A stretch of DNA of 5,418 nt from WTAW01 sp050124775 (GCA_050124775.1 JASFEP010000321.1:1-5418), one strand, 5' to 3'; shown: positions 1-5,418, counted from the first letter of the stretch. The notes: generated from the sequence alone by a model not told the origin. A program made the numbers and translations.

Positions 1-1
1 C

Positions 2-1588
2 TTTCAGTCGTTCGACCTCTCCGTCCAAAAATACGGAAGTTATAAATTCAAGTGGGAACGGAGAAAATCCACCTATTTTTACGCTGACCAGACCCAGTTC
101 GACGGGAACCTCTACGACTACCACACCTTCGATTTCGACCGGACGATGGACAGTGCATCATTCACGCTCGATGTATCAAAGAACGTCCAGCTTTTCGCCT
201 CGTATTTCGGATTCACCAAGAAGGGAATGAGCGTAACAACACTCGATATCAACAGGATAGAATTCGAATTCGAAAAGCCTGTCGAAGAAAATTCCGATGA
301 AATTGCTGTGGGTGCGAATGTTCACTTTGCGCAATTCTCTCTTGTCTACGAATTTAAATCCCGTGATTACGAAAATACGAACAGCTATTTCCTCCCTGGC
401 GCTGCCGATGGCGGAGAGGGTGCACGGTATCCTTCATCGCTGAGTTATTTCTACATGAACCAGCCTTATGATCTTAAATCACTCACCCACACATTCAAAC
501 TCAACGCCAGGCCGATCGATGGTCTTTTGATCAAAGGGATCGCTCAGATCAGCGACCTGGATATGGAACTCGATTACTCAGAGGAAGCAGATGGCGTCAA
601 TTACCTCGGGAGACCTTTCGATTACAACATGAGCGGCACAGGAACATTCGAGCGCAAGATCGGACTCTACGAATTGGACCTCACATACCTTGTGACGCAC
701 AAGCTCGCTGTGATCGGAGCTGTCCGCTCCCACGACTTCAAACAGGAAGGCTCCATGATGATCGACGGAGAGACAATGAGTACCGAGCCGGAGTTCAATA
801 CCCTGGGAATCGAGGCAGGGCTCCAGTATCAGTTCTCATCGGCTTTGGGTCTGACACTCGGATACAGGAACGAAAAGAGAAAGCTGAAAACTGAAGAACT
901 GGAGACAGTGGACTATGAGAGTGATACGACGAGGAACGGATTCTTCGGAAACGTAAAGTGGGTGCTATCCCGGATTTTTAATCTGACTTTCGACTATCAA
1001 CATGGCTCCTATGACAATCCGTACACTCTGGCCTCGCCCATGACATACATAAGATTCAGGACCACAGCGAAAGCACGGTTGCAAGAGTTCTATGGTTCAG
1101 CAGCATTGACTCTAGAAAAATCCAAAAATGACCTCTATGATGAACTCTACGAGTCGAGAAAAAACCAGCTCAACCTGCGGGCCGGATATCACACGGAAAA
1201 GATCAAAGCCTTTGCCGGATTCGCACTCATTGATGTCAAGCATTCAGGTGACCGCGCTGTTGCATATCCTCCTGGTTGGAGCGGACCTGGGGGGACATTC
1301 CTGTGGGAGATCATGTACGAAGGCAAATCCACGCTCTGGGATTTCTACCTCAACTGGGATCTGACTGAACAGTGGGGTTTCGGTGCCTACGCCAATTTCT
1401 ACAAAAACACAGGTTTTTGGGAGATCAAACGCAACACATTTAAAGCCTACATCGAGTACGAATTCCCCATGGGGTTGGCCGCAGAACTGGCTTACCGGAT
1501 TGTCGATTACGAGGAGCCGCTTTCTGGATTCAACGATTACCAGGCCAACATCTTCGAGATATCATTTGGCTATAGTTGGGATAAATAG
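2..1588 (+). CDS. Outer-membrane beta-barrel protein, 5'-truncated (probable porin partner of the downstream cytochrome)
   Basis: The reading frame is open from the window's left edge, giving 528 visible residues. The ATG at 146 is internal: 48 well-formed codons precede it, with the same barrel-like pattern (e.g. YKFKWERRKSTYFYA), so the true start and signal peptide lie outside the window. The protein is a run of amphipathic strands with alternating hydrophobic/polar residues, many Tyr/Phe/Trp, polar acidic loops and no hydrophobic helices, as expected of a transmembrane barrel. Clear strands include VHFAQFSLVYEF, YELDLTYLV, FKAYIEYEF and the last one, IFEISFGYSW. The chain ends in WDK, so the terminal aromatic usual in barrels lies two residues inside. 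No heme motif is present. It lies 11 bases before a secreted decaheme cytochrome, which suggests a porin-cytochrome pair. It could belong to a barrel family related to MtrB/PioB, but the N-terminal region that would settle this is missing. Barrel identity is fairly sure; the role as electron-conduit sheath is inferred from the neighbour. Confidence 0.8.
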   Translation, partial: FQSFDLSVQKYGSYKFKWERRKSTYFYADQTQFDGNLYDYHTFDFDRTMDSASFTLDVSKNVQLFASYFGFTKKGMSVTTLDINRIEFEFEKPVEENSDEIAVGANVHFAQFSLVYEFKSRDYENTNSYFLPGAADGGEGARYPSSLSYFYMNQPYDLKSLTHTFKLNARPIDGLLIKGIAQISDLDMELDYSEEADGVNYLGRPFDYNMSGTGTFERKIGLYELDLTYLVTHKLAVIGAVRSHDFKQEGSMMIDGETMSTEPEFNTLGIEAGLQYQFSSALGLTLGYRNEKRKLKTEELETVDYESDTTRNGFFGNVKWVLSRIFNLTFDYQHGSYDNPYTLASPMTYIRFRTTAKARLQEFYGSAALTLEKSKNDLYDELYESRKNQLNLRAGYHTEKIKAFAGFALIDVKHSGDRAVAYPPGWSGPGGTFLWEIMYEGKSTLWDFYLNWDLTEQWGFGAYANFYKNTGFWEIKRNTFKAYIEYEFPMGLAAELAYRIVDYEEPLSGFNDYQANIFEISFGYSWDK

Positions 1589-1594
1589 AGGAGG
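1589..1594 (+). promoter_or_regulatory. Shine-Dalgarno site of the decaheme cytochrome gene
   Basis: A perfect AGGAGG begins one base after the barrel gene's TAG stop and is followed by five bases before the ATG at 1600. The 11-base gap leaves no room for a promoter, so the two genes must be co-transcribed. Ribosomes finishing the barrel can readily restart here, which would keep the two products in step. Confidence 0.85.
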
Positions 1595-1599
1595 AACCC

Positions 1600-3747
1600 A
1601 TGATAAAGAAACCACAAATTCTAAGCATCTTGTTGGTGGTCTTTTTGGCCGCATTTGTATCGATCGCAGCCAAATCCGACGATCAGGTGGGTATCCAATC
1701 GAAAAAGTCGCATGCGGAAAAGCTTTGGAGCACATCTGGACACGCAGACTCCGAAGCGGAAGCCTTCAGGCATTGGGACGAAGACGGCGAAGTCAGCAGC
1801 AGCTGTGCTAAGTGCCACACGACAACAGGAATAGCATCGTTTTTAGAAACCGGGGATGCGGGCTCCCAGCCACCCGGGCAAGGAATAGAATGTGAAGCCT
1901 GTCACTCCGACCCGGATAATGGGATTCTTCGTAACCACACGGATGTGACATTTCCCTCAGGCGTAACCGTTGAAGGCTTAGGCCCTGAAGCGATCTGTAT
2001 GGAGTGTCACCAAGGAAGAGAGTCAAAGATAACTGTGGATGAAGAAATCGCTGAGGCAGAAGTTCCGGATGATGACACGGTCAGTTCCGATATCGGTTTC
2101 CTCAACATTCACTATTACGCGGCAGCTGCCGACCAGTTCGGGACTGTTGTAAAAGCCGGTTATGAATATGACGACATGATGTATGATGCACGATTTGCTC
2201 ACATTCCAGGATACAATGCCTGCATAACCTGCCACAATTCTCACTCCCTGGAAGTTGAGCTTGGACCCTGCAACACATGTCACATCGGAATAACTGATCC
2301 GAAAGACATTCGTTACTACGGATCATTCGTAGATTATGATGGTGATGGAGACATAACCGAAGGCATGTATTACGAAGTCAAATCTTTTGAAAACACGCTC
2401 TACCGGGCGATACAAAAATATGCGACGACTGTTACAGGATACCCCATTGGTTACGATTCTTTGACCTATCCCTACTTTTTCAACGACACGAACGGTAACG
2501 GTATCATCGACTCGGATGAAGCGAATTATGGAAACAGATACACCTACTTCTCAGGACGCCTTCTTAAAGCATGTTACAACTATCAGGTTGCCAAAAAAGA
2601 CCCAAATGCCTATGCCCACAACGGCAAATACATCATACAGCTTCTCTATGACTCCATCGCAAACCTGAATAAAAAGCTTAAGAATCCCGTCAACATCGAT
2701 GATATGCATAGGACCGATGAAGGACATTTCGACGGTTCTGCCGAAGCATGGAGGCACTGGGATGAAGACGGCGAAGTGAGTGGTAGTTGTGCCAAATGCC
2801 ATAGCGATGTCGGCCTTCGGGACCTTCTAGAATTCGGTGAAAACGTGCCAGCTGAAATCTCTAACGGAATGCTTTGTATTACTTGTCATACTTCTCCACC
2901 GAACGTTTTACAGTTCGGCGCGGTGGAGTTTCCGTCCGGAGTGAGCAAGAGCATGGGCGACAGCAGCAATCTCTGTCTCAACTGTCATCAGGGACGCGAA
3001 TCGAAAAAGTCGGTCGACGAAGACATCGCCGCAAAACCAGGAGGACCTTACGGCTTCATCAACGTTCACTATTACCCCGCCGCAGCAACCGTGTTCGGTT
3101 CCGAAGTTCATGGGGGATACGAGTTCAAGGGTAAGCAATACATGGGACAGAAACTCTGGCATAACCATAATGGCCAGTTCGACACGTGTGTCGAATGTCA
3201 TATGGGAACACAGAGCGAGAATAAGCCGTACGATTATACGGGCGAAACCCACAACGTACAGAAACCCAACCCCGAAGACTGTGTCTACTGCCATGGACAG
3301 GATGTGTCACAACCACATCCGGGTTCGGATCCCGCCAAGTTTGAGTTCAACGGCATTCGCCCCGCTTCCACCCCCGATTACAACGGGAATGGAGATAAGA
3401 CTGAATCCATTCAATCCGAGATCAAAGGCCTTGAAGATGTTTTGTATGAGCAGATCCAAGCTTATGCAGCGGGTGTTATCGGAACGCCGATTATTTACGA
3501 TAGCCACGCGTATCCATACTTTTTCGTGGACACCAACGGCAACGGCGAAGTCGATCCCGGTGAAGCGATCTACCCGAATGCATACAGCTATTTCGACGCG
3601 AAACTTCTCAGAGCAGCATACAACTTCCAGGTCAGCAAGAAGGATCCCAATGGATTCATCCACAATTCCAAGTACATCGCTCAATTGCTTGTTGATTCCA
3701 TCGAACACATCGGCGGAAATACAAGCGCCTACAAATGGCGGAAGTAG
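1600..3747 (+). CDS. Secreted decaheme c-type cytochrome: tandem pentaheme modules with EF-hand-like calcium loops
   Basis: This is an exported electron-transfer protein of 715 residues. A Sec signal peptide (two lysines, then a hydrophobic stretch at about 6-22) probably ends at Ala23 or Ala24; no lipobox cysteine is present, so it is not a lipoprotein. Ten CXXCH motifs start at residues 69, 98, 133, 208, 224 and at 397, 426, 459, 530, 561. The two sets are copies of one five-heme module, each opening with RHWDEDGEV then CAKCH, and continuing through CHQGRESK, N[IV]HYY and YPYFF to a KDPN motif. After its hemes each module has two calcium-type loops (245-256 and 296-307; 593-604 and 644-655). 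C325 is a lone non-heme cysteine. The five-heme module resembles one I recall from multiheme cytochromes of Desulfobacterota and Chloroflexota; I cannot assign a named gene. It follows the barrel gene and is closed by a strong terminator. It probably carries electrons in the periplasm, in the barrel, or at the cell surface; which of these is unresolved. Heme count and export are firm. Confidence 0.93.
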   Translation: MIKKPQILSILLVVFLAAFVSIAAKSDDQVGIQSKKSHAEKLWSTSGHADSEAEAFRHWDEDGEVSSSCAKCHTTTGIASFLETGDAGSQPPGQGIECEACHSDPDNGILRNHTDVTFPSGVTVEGLGPEAICMECHQGRESKITVDEEIAEAEVPDDDTVSSDIGFLNIHYYAAAADQFGTVVKAGYEYDDMMYDARFAHIPGYNACITCHNSHSLEVELGPCNTCHIGITDPKDIRYYGSFVDYDGDGDITEGMYYEVKSFENTLYRAIQKYATTVTGYPIGYDSLTYPYFFNDTNGNGIIDSDEANYGNRYTYFSGRLLKACYNYQVAKKDPNAYAHNGKYIIQLLYDSIANLNKKLKNPVNIDDMHRTDEGHFDGSAEAWRHWDEDGEVSGSCAKCHSDVGLRDLLEFGENVPAEISNGMLCITCHTSPPNVLQFGAVEFPSGVSKSMGDSSNLCLNCHQGRESKKSVDEDIAAKPGGPYGFINVHYYPAAATVFGSEVHGGYEFKGKQYMGQKLWHNHNGQFDTCVECHMGTQSENKPYDYTGETHNVQKPNPEDCVYCHGQDVSQPHPGSDPAKFEFNGIRPASTPDYNGNGDKTESIQSEIKGLEDVLYEQIQAYAAGVIGTPIIYDSHAYPYFFVDTNGNGEVDPGEAIYPNAYSYFDAKLLRAAYNFQVSKKDPNGFIHNSKYIAQLLVDSIEHIGGNTSAYKWRK
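2332..2367 (+). other. Half-conserved calcium-type loop, module 1 (residues 245-256)
   Basis: The loop reads DYDGDGDITEGM. Acidic residues occupy positions 1, 3, 5 and 7 of an EF-hand-type loop, but position 12 is Met instead of Glu; an acid is present at position 10 instead. It could bind calcium in a dockerin-like or non-canonical way. Binding is inferred from the motif only. Confidence 0.55.
2485..2520 (+). other. Canonical EF-hand-type calcium loop, module 1 (residues 296-307)
   Basis: The 12-residue loop DTNGNGIIDSDE has the expected ligands at positions 1 (Asp), 3 (Asn), 5 (Asn), 9 (Asp) and 12 (Glu), with Gly at position 6 and Ile at 8. It follows the YPYFF motif and lies 40 residues after the end of the half-conserved loop, making a pair. 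Confidence 0.72.
3376..3411 (+). other. Half-conserved calcium-type loop, module 2 (residues 593-604)
   Basis: DYNGNGDKTESI is the counterpart of the residue 245 loop, offset by 348 residues. Positions 1, 3, 5 and 7 carry Asp/Asn ligands; position 12 is Ile and the acid is again at position 10. The same deviation in both copies suggests that it is a real variant loop and not decay. Confidence 0.52.
3529..3564 (+). other. Canonical EF-hand-type calcium loop, module 2 (residues 644-655)
   Basis: DTNGNGEVDPGE fits the 12-residue EF-hand loop with ligands at positions 1, 3, 5, 9 and 12. It is the exact counterpart of the residue 296 loop (offset 348), sharing its first six residues. Confidence 0.72.
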
Positions 3748-3770
3748 ATTTCGTTCTGTAAATTAGTTAG

Positions 3771-3805
3771 AAAAGGGCAGCATTTCCGGATGCTGCCCTT
3801 TTTTT
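3771..3805 (+). terminator. Intrinsic terminator of the barrel-cytochrome operon
   Basis: A perfect 13-bp stem (3771-3783 paired with 3790-3802, GC core GGGCAGC/GCTGCCC) has a six-base loop TTCCGG and is followed by T residues to 3805. It begins 23 bases after the cytochrome stop codon. The A-run on the 5' side would also allow weaker termination on the opposite strand. It separates this operon from the HAO-family gene. Confidence 0.93.
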
Positions 3806-3913
3806 GTCTTCATTTATTCCATCCGAGAATTTGCACGAATCTCACAATAAGCAACACCAATCGCTCCAGAAATTTTTAAAACCTGTTTATTTCAATATTC
3901 TTGCATTTTTCCC

Positions 3914-3942
3914 TTGAAAAGACTTTACTAGGTCTATAGAAT
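3914..3942 (+). promoter_or_regulatory. Sigma70-type promoter candidate for the octaheme cytochrome gene
   Basis: TTGAAA at 3914-3919 and TAGAAT at 3937-3942 are separated by exactly 17 bases; each matches its consensus in five of six positions. Transcription would start near 3949, leaving a leader of about 42 bases. It lies downstream of a strong terminator and in an AT-rich gap, the expected place for a new promoter. An imperfect dyad (GGT-C-TATA ... TATA-ACC, 3931-3950) overlaps the -10 region and might be an operator. I saw no FNR-like site. Confidence 0.6.
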
Positions 3943-3974
3943 TTATAACCTAACGATTTTTTTATTCATTCCTG

Positions 3975-3983
3975 AGGAGGGAG
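3975..3983 (+). promoter_or_regulatory. Shine-Dalgarno site that supports the GTG start at 3991
   Basis: AGGAGG at 3975-3980 extends into GGGAG, giving an effective spacing of about 7-10 bases to GTG. No in-frame ATG lies nearby, and the codons directly after the GTG give a normal signal peptide, so GTG is the best start. Confidence 0.75.
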
Positions 3984-3990
3984 AAATAAA

Positions 3991-5235
3991 GTGAAGGGAA
4001 AGATCATTTTTATTTTTTTGGTCGTTTTGGTGTTCTGTGGGGGCGCATTTGCACAGGAATGTGTGACCTGTCACAAAAAAGTCTCACCGAATATCGTCTC
4101 CGATTGGCAAGTGAGTAAACACAGCCAAAATGAGGTGGATTGTTCGGTCTGCCATGGGGACCAGCACATAGACCCATATGATGTGGATAAGGTCCGGATC
4201 CCCACGCCGGAGACATGTGCCGGTTGTCATGATGAAAAGGTGGCCCAATTCAAAGCGGGAAAACACGCCGCCGCATGGGCGGCCATGAAGGCAATGCCCA
4301 CAGCCCACTGGCAGCCTATGGCATTGATGGAAGGGATGAAGGGGTGCGGAGCTTGCCACAAGATCGGACTGAAGAGCGAGGAAGAGATCAAAGGATTGAA
4401 GAAAACAGGCGCTGGTTTCGGTGTCGCTTCTTGCGATGCCTGTCATACACGACACATATTTTCTGCTCAGGAGGCCAGACAGCCTCAAGCCTGCCAGACC
4501 TGTCACATGGGTTTCGACCATCCCCAGTGGGAAATGTACTCCGGCTCGAAACATGGTGTCCGCTACCTTCTCAAACAGAATAAGACGCTCCCTGAGACGG
4601 TCGCTGCGCCGACATGCCAAACCTGTCACATGCAAGAGGGCAACCATGCGGTGCTCACAGCCTGGGGATTTCTCGCTGTGAGGCTGCCTATGCCTGAAGA
4701 CAAACAATGGGCAACCGACCGTGCCACGATCCTCCAGGGATTAGGCGTTCTCGACCCAGATGGGAATCCGACCGCACGGCTCGATGTGGTCAAGGCGGCC
4801 AATCTTGCCCGCTTAACCCAGGAAGACTGGCAGAAAGAGCGCGACAAAATGCTGAAAACATGCAACGACTGCCACTCATTGAACTTCGCCAAAGCGGAAC
4901 TGGAAAAAGGCGATCAGATGATCAGGGAAGCCGACCGGCTGATGGCCGAAGCCATCCGTATCATCGCCGGTCTCTATAAAGACGGGATCTTGACCAAGCC
5001 CGAAAATTATGCCTATCCCTTCCCGGACCTGCTCACCTTCCATGATGCGCCTACTCCGATCGAACAGGAGTTATTTGTGATGTTTCTCGAACACAGGATG
5101 AGAACCTTCCAGGGTACATTCCATGCCAATCCGGATTACGCCCTCTGGTATGGCTGGAGCGAGATGCGGCGTTCTTTGTCTGAAATCAGACACAAAGCAC
5201 AGGAGCTTCGTGCGGCCAAAGGTGGAAATCGGTAG
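3991..5235 (+). CDS. Octaheme c-type cytochrome, hydroxylamine oxidoreductase (HAO) family, probably reductive type
   Basis: This is a periplasmic multiheme enzyme of 414 residues. The signal peptide has a hydrophobic core at about 5-15 and ends AFA, probably cleaved after Ala21, so the first heme begins three residues into the mature protein. Eight CXXCH motifs start at 24, 51, 76, 119, 148, 168, 209 and 291, the HAO number and order. Family signatures include CHTRH (residue 151 on), CHMGFDH (171 on), SKHG (186 on) and CHSLNFA (294 on), then a helical C-terminal domain with a NPDYALWYGW motif. By alignment from memory to Nitrosomonas europaea HAO, heme 4 (119-123) is the catalytic site and D176-H177 match its distal Asp267-His268. 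Cross-linking Tyr467 falls at or next to W386 and is not clearly conserved. The protein lacks the C-terminal membrane anchor and the N-terminal extension of that enzyme. Family knowledge says HAO-like proteins without the tyrosine tend to reduce nitrite or hydroxylamine to ammonium; that activity is inferred here. No NrfH/NapC-type electron donor is visible. NrfA is excluded because there is no CXXCK. Confidence 0.9.
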   Translation: MKGKIIFIFLVVLVFCGGAFAQECVTCHKKVSPNIVSDWQVSKHSQNEVDCSVCHGDQHIDPYDVDKVRIPTPETCAGCHDEKVAQFKAGKHAAAWAAMKAMPTAHWQPMALMEGMKGCGACHKIGLKSEEEIKGLKKTGAGFGVASCDACHTRHIFSAQEARQPQACQTCHMGFDHPQWEMYSGSKHGVRYLLKQNKTLPETVAAPTCQTCHMQEGNHAVLTAWGFLAVRLPMPEDKQWATDRATILQGLGVLDPDGNPTARLDVVKAANLARLTQEDWQKERDKMLKTCNDCHSLNFAKAELEKGDQMIREADRLMAEAIRIIAGLYKDGILTKPENYAYPFPDLLTFHDAPTPIEQELFVMFLEHRMRTFQGTFHANPDYALWYGWSEMRRSLSEIRHKAQELRAAKGGNR

Positions 5236-5312
5236 ATATTCGATTTAAGCTGGAAACCTGGCCGCAGGAAGGGCTTGCAATGGAAATAAAAAGCCTACTA
5301 ATTTCATAAATA

Positions 5313-5321
5313 TGATATAAT
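5313..5321 (+). promoter_or_regulatory. Extended -10 promoter candidate for a gene beyond the right edge
   Basis: TGATATAAT combines a perfect TATAAT with the upstream TGN of extended -10 promoters, which can work without a good -35; none is seen at the proper distance. Transcription would start near 5328. The surroundings are very AT-rich, so a chance match is possible. Confidence 0.4.
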
Positions 5322-5380
5322 ATGGAGGCACTTAAGCAAGTAAGTTATAGCTAATATATAAATAAGGTAAAATTTTGAGA

Positions 5381-5400
5381 GAGTTGCCTTAAGGCAGCTT
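5381..5400. repeat. Short inverted repeat in the right-edge leader region
   Basis: AGTTGCC and GGCAGCT flank a TTAA centre, giving seven pairs with one G-T wobble, extendable by one more wobble. There is no following T-run, so it is not an obvious terminator. It may be an operator or a leader hairpin downstream of the 5313 promoter candidate. Confidence 0.35.
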
Positions 5401-5418
5401 ATTCAATATTATACCTAC

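Larger units (their letters stand above)
1738..2664 (+). repeat. Pentaheme module 1 of the decaheme cytochrome (protein-level tandem repeat)
   Basis: Residues 47-355 form the first copy of the repeat. Heme motifs are CAKCH, CEACH, CMECH, CITCH and CNTCH; the last two are separated by only 11 residues. Then come two calcium-type loops and a helical tail with YIIQLLYDSI. Its start matches module 2 with an offset of 328 residues, and its end with an offset of 348. DNA similarity is visible only in short conserved stretches, so the duplication is old and not a recent recombination product. Confidence 0.88.
2722..3708 (+). repeat. Pentaheme module 2 of the decaheme cytochrome (protein-level tandem repeat)
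   Basis: Residues 375-703 repeat the layout of module 1: CAKCH, CITCH, CLNCH, CVECH and CVYCH, then two calcium-type loops and the tail YIAQLLVDSI. The clearest difference is the spacing between its fourth and fifth hemes (26 residues against 11) and the longer link from the last heme to the first loop. Module 2 is therefore about 20 residues longer. The spare cysteine of module 1 (C325) is Ala673 here. Confidence 0.88.
5236..5418. other. AT-rich non-coding stretch at the right edge
   Basis: No supported coding region or intrinsic terminator is visible in these 183 bases. Base composition becomes markedly more AT-rich after about 5280. It contains a possible promoter and a short inverted repeat, listed separately, and probably leads to a gene outside the window. 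Confidence 0.55.

Noticed and set aside
146..1588. Barrel gene starting at the ATG at 146
   Set aside because: The frame stays open to the left edge with typical barrel strands, no ribosome site precedes this ATG, and what follows is not a signal peptide.
2908..3294. Antisense open frame of 128 codons inside the decaheme gene
   Set aside because: It mirrors strongly coding sequence with ten heme motifs on the + strand, and its own translation shows no recognisable domain.
1738..3708. Recent DNA duplication or assembly artefact producing the repeated modules
   Set aside because: The copies are clearly diverged at DNA level, with different spacing between hemes 4 and 5, so the repeat is ancient and under selection.
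3110..3766. Overlapping + strand frame of 218 codons at the end of the decaheme gene
   Set aside because: It is a shifted reading of well-supported coding sequence, has a Ser/Thr/Arg-rich translation without motifs, and runs into the spacer before the terminator.
3806..3913. Small gene or RNA in the spacer upstream of the HAO-family promoter
   Set aside because: No start codon with a ribosome site, no stable hairpin and no recognisable RNA motif were seen.
4036..4038. Lipoprotein cysteine (C16) in the signal peptide of the HAO-family protein
   Set aside because: Residue -1 is Phe, which does not fit a lipobox, while AFA before Gln22 is a good ordinary signal peptidase site.
4084..4707. Antisense open frame of 207 codons inside the HAO-family gene
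   Set aside because: It is long but is the shadow of a clear octaheme gene; the translation is low in structure and rich in Arg, His and Cys as expected from reverse reading.
5271..5296. Terminator after the HAO-family gene (GGCTT pairing with AAGCC)
   Set aside because: The stem is only five pairs with a 14-base loop and has no T-run after it.

Overview
The window reads as a fragment of a Gram-negative bacterial chromosome from an anaerobic or microaerobic, cytochrome-rich lineage. An outer-membrane beta-barrel and two secreted multiheme c-type cytochromes (18 CXXCH motifs in all) fill almost the whole stretch. Desulfobacterota-like bacteria or one of the uncultured sediment/subsurface phyla would fit, but no phylogenetic marker is present, so the taxon is an inference. 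All genes are on the + strand. Strong Shine-Dalgarno sequences, a sigma70-like promoter and an intrinsic terminator give a conventional bacterial architecture.

Region 1 (2-3747) is the end of an operon. It holds the C-terminal 528 residues of an outer-membrane beta-barrel, open at the left edge, followed after 11 bases by a 715-residue secreted decaheme cytochrome. The cytochrome is an internal tandem duplication of a five-heme module, and each module ends in a pair of EF-hand-like calcium loops. A 13-bp perfect hairpin with a T-run closes the operon at 3771-3805. The barrel and cytochrome most likely cooperate in moving electrons across or outside the outer membrane. They are not obviously the classical MtrA/MtrB pair.

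Region 2 (3806-3990) is an AT-rich intergenic stretch with a good sigma70 promoter candidate (TTGAAA, 17 bp, TAGAAT) and an AGGAGG site before a GTG start.

Region 3 (3991-5235) encodes a compact secreted octaheme cytochrome of the hydroxylamine oxidoreductase (HAO) family. The catalytic heme motif and distal Asp-His pair are kept. The tyrosine that cross-links the P460 heme in ammonia-oxidiser HAO is not at the expected position, and the C-terminal membrane anchor is absent. This pattern favours a reductive enzyme (nitrite or hydroxylamine to ammonium) over an oxidative one.

Region 4 (5236-5418) is AT-rich, has no supported gene, and carries a candidate extended -10 promoter that probably serves a gene beyond the right edge. 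Taken together, the window places a calcium-loop-bearing decaheme electron-transfer module beside a nitrogen-oxide cytochrome. A functional link between the two is plausible but unproven, since they are separate transcription units.
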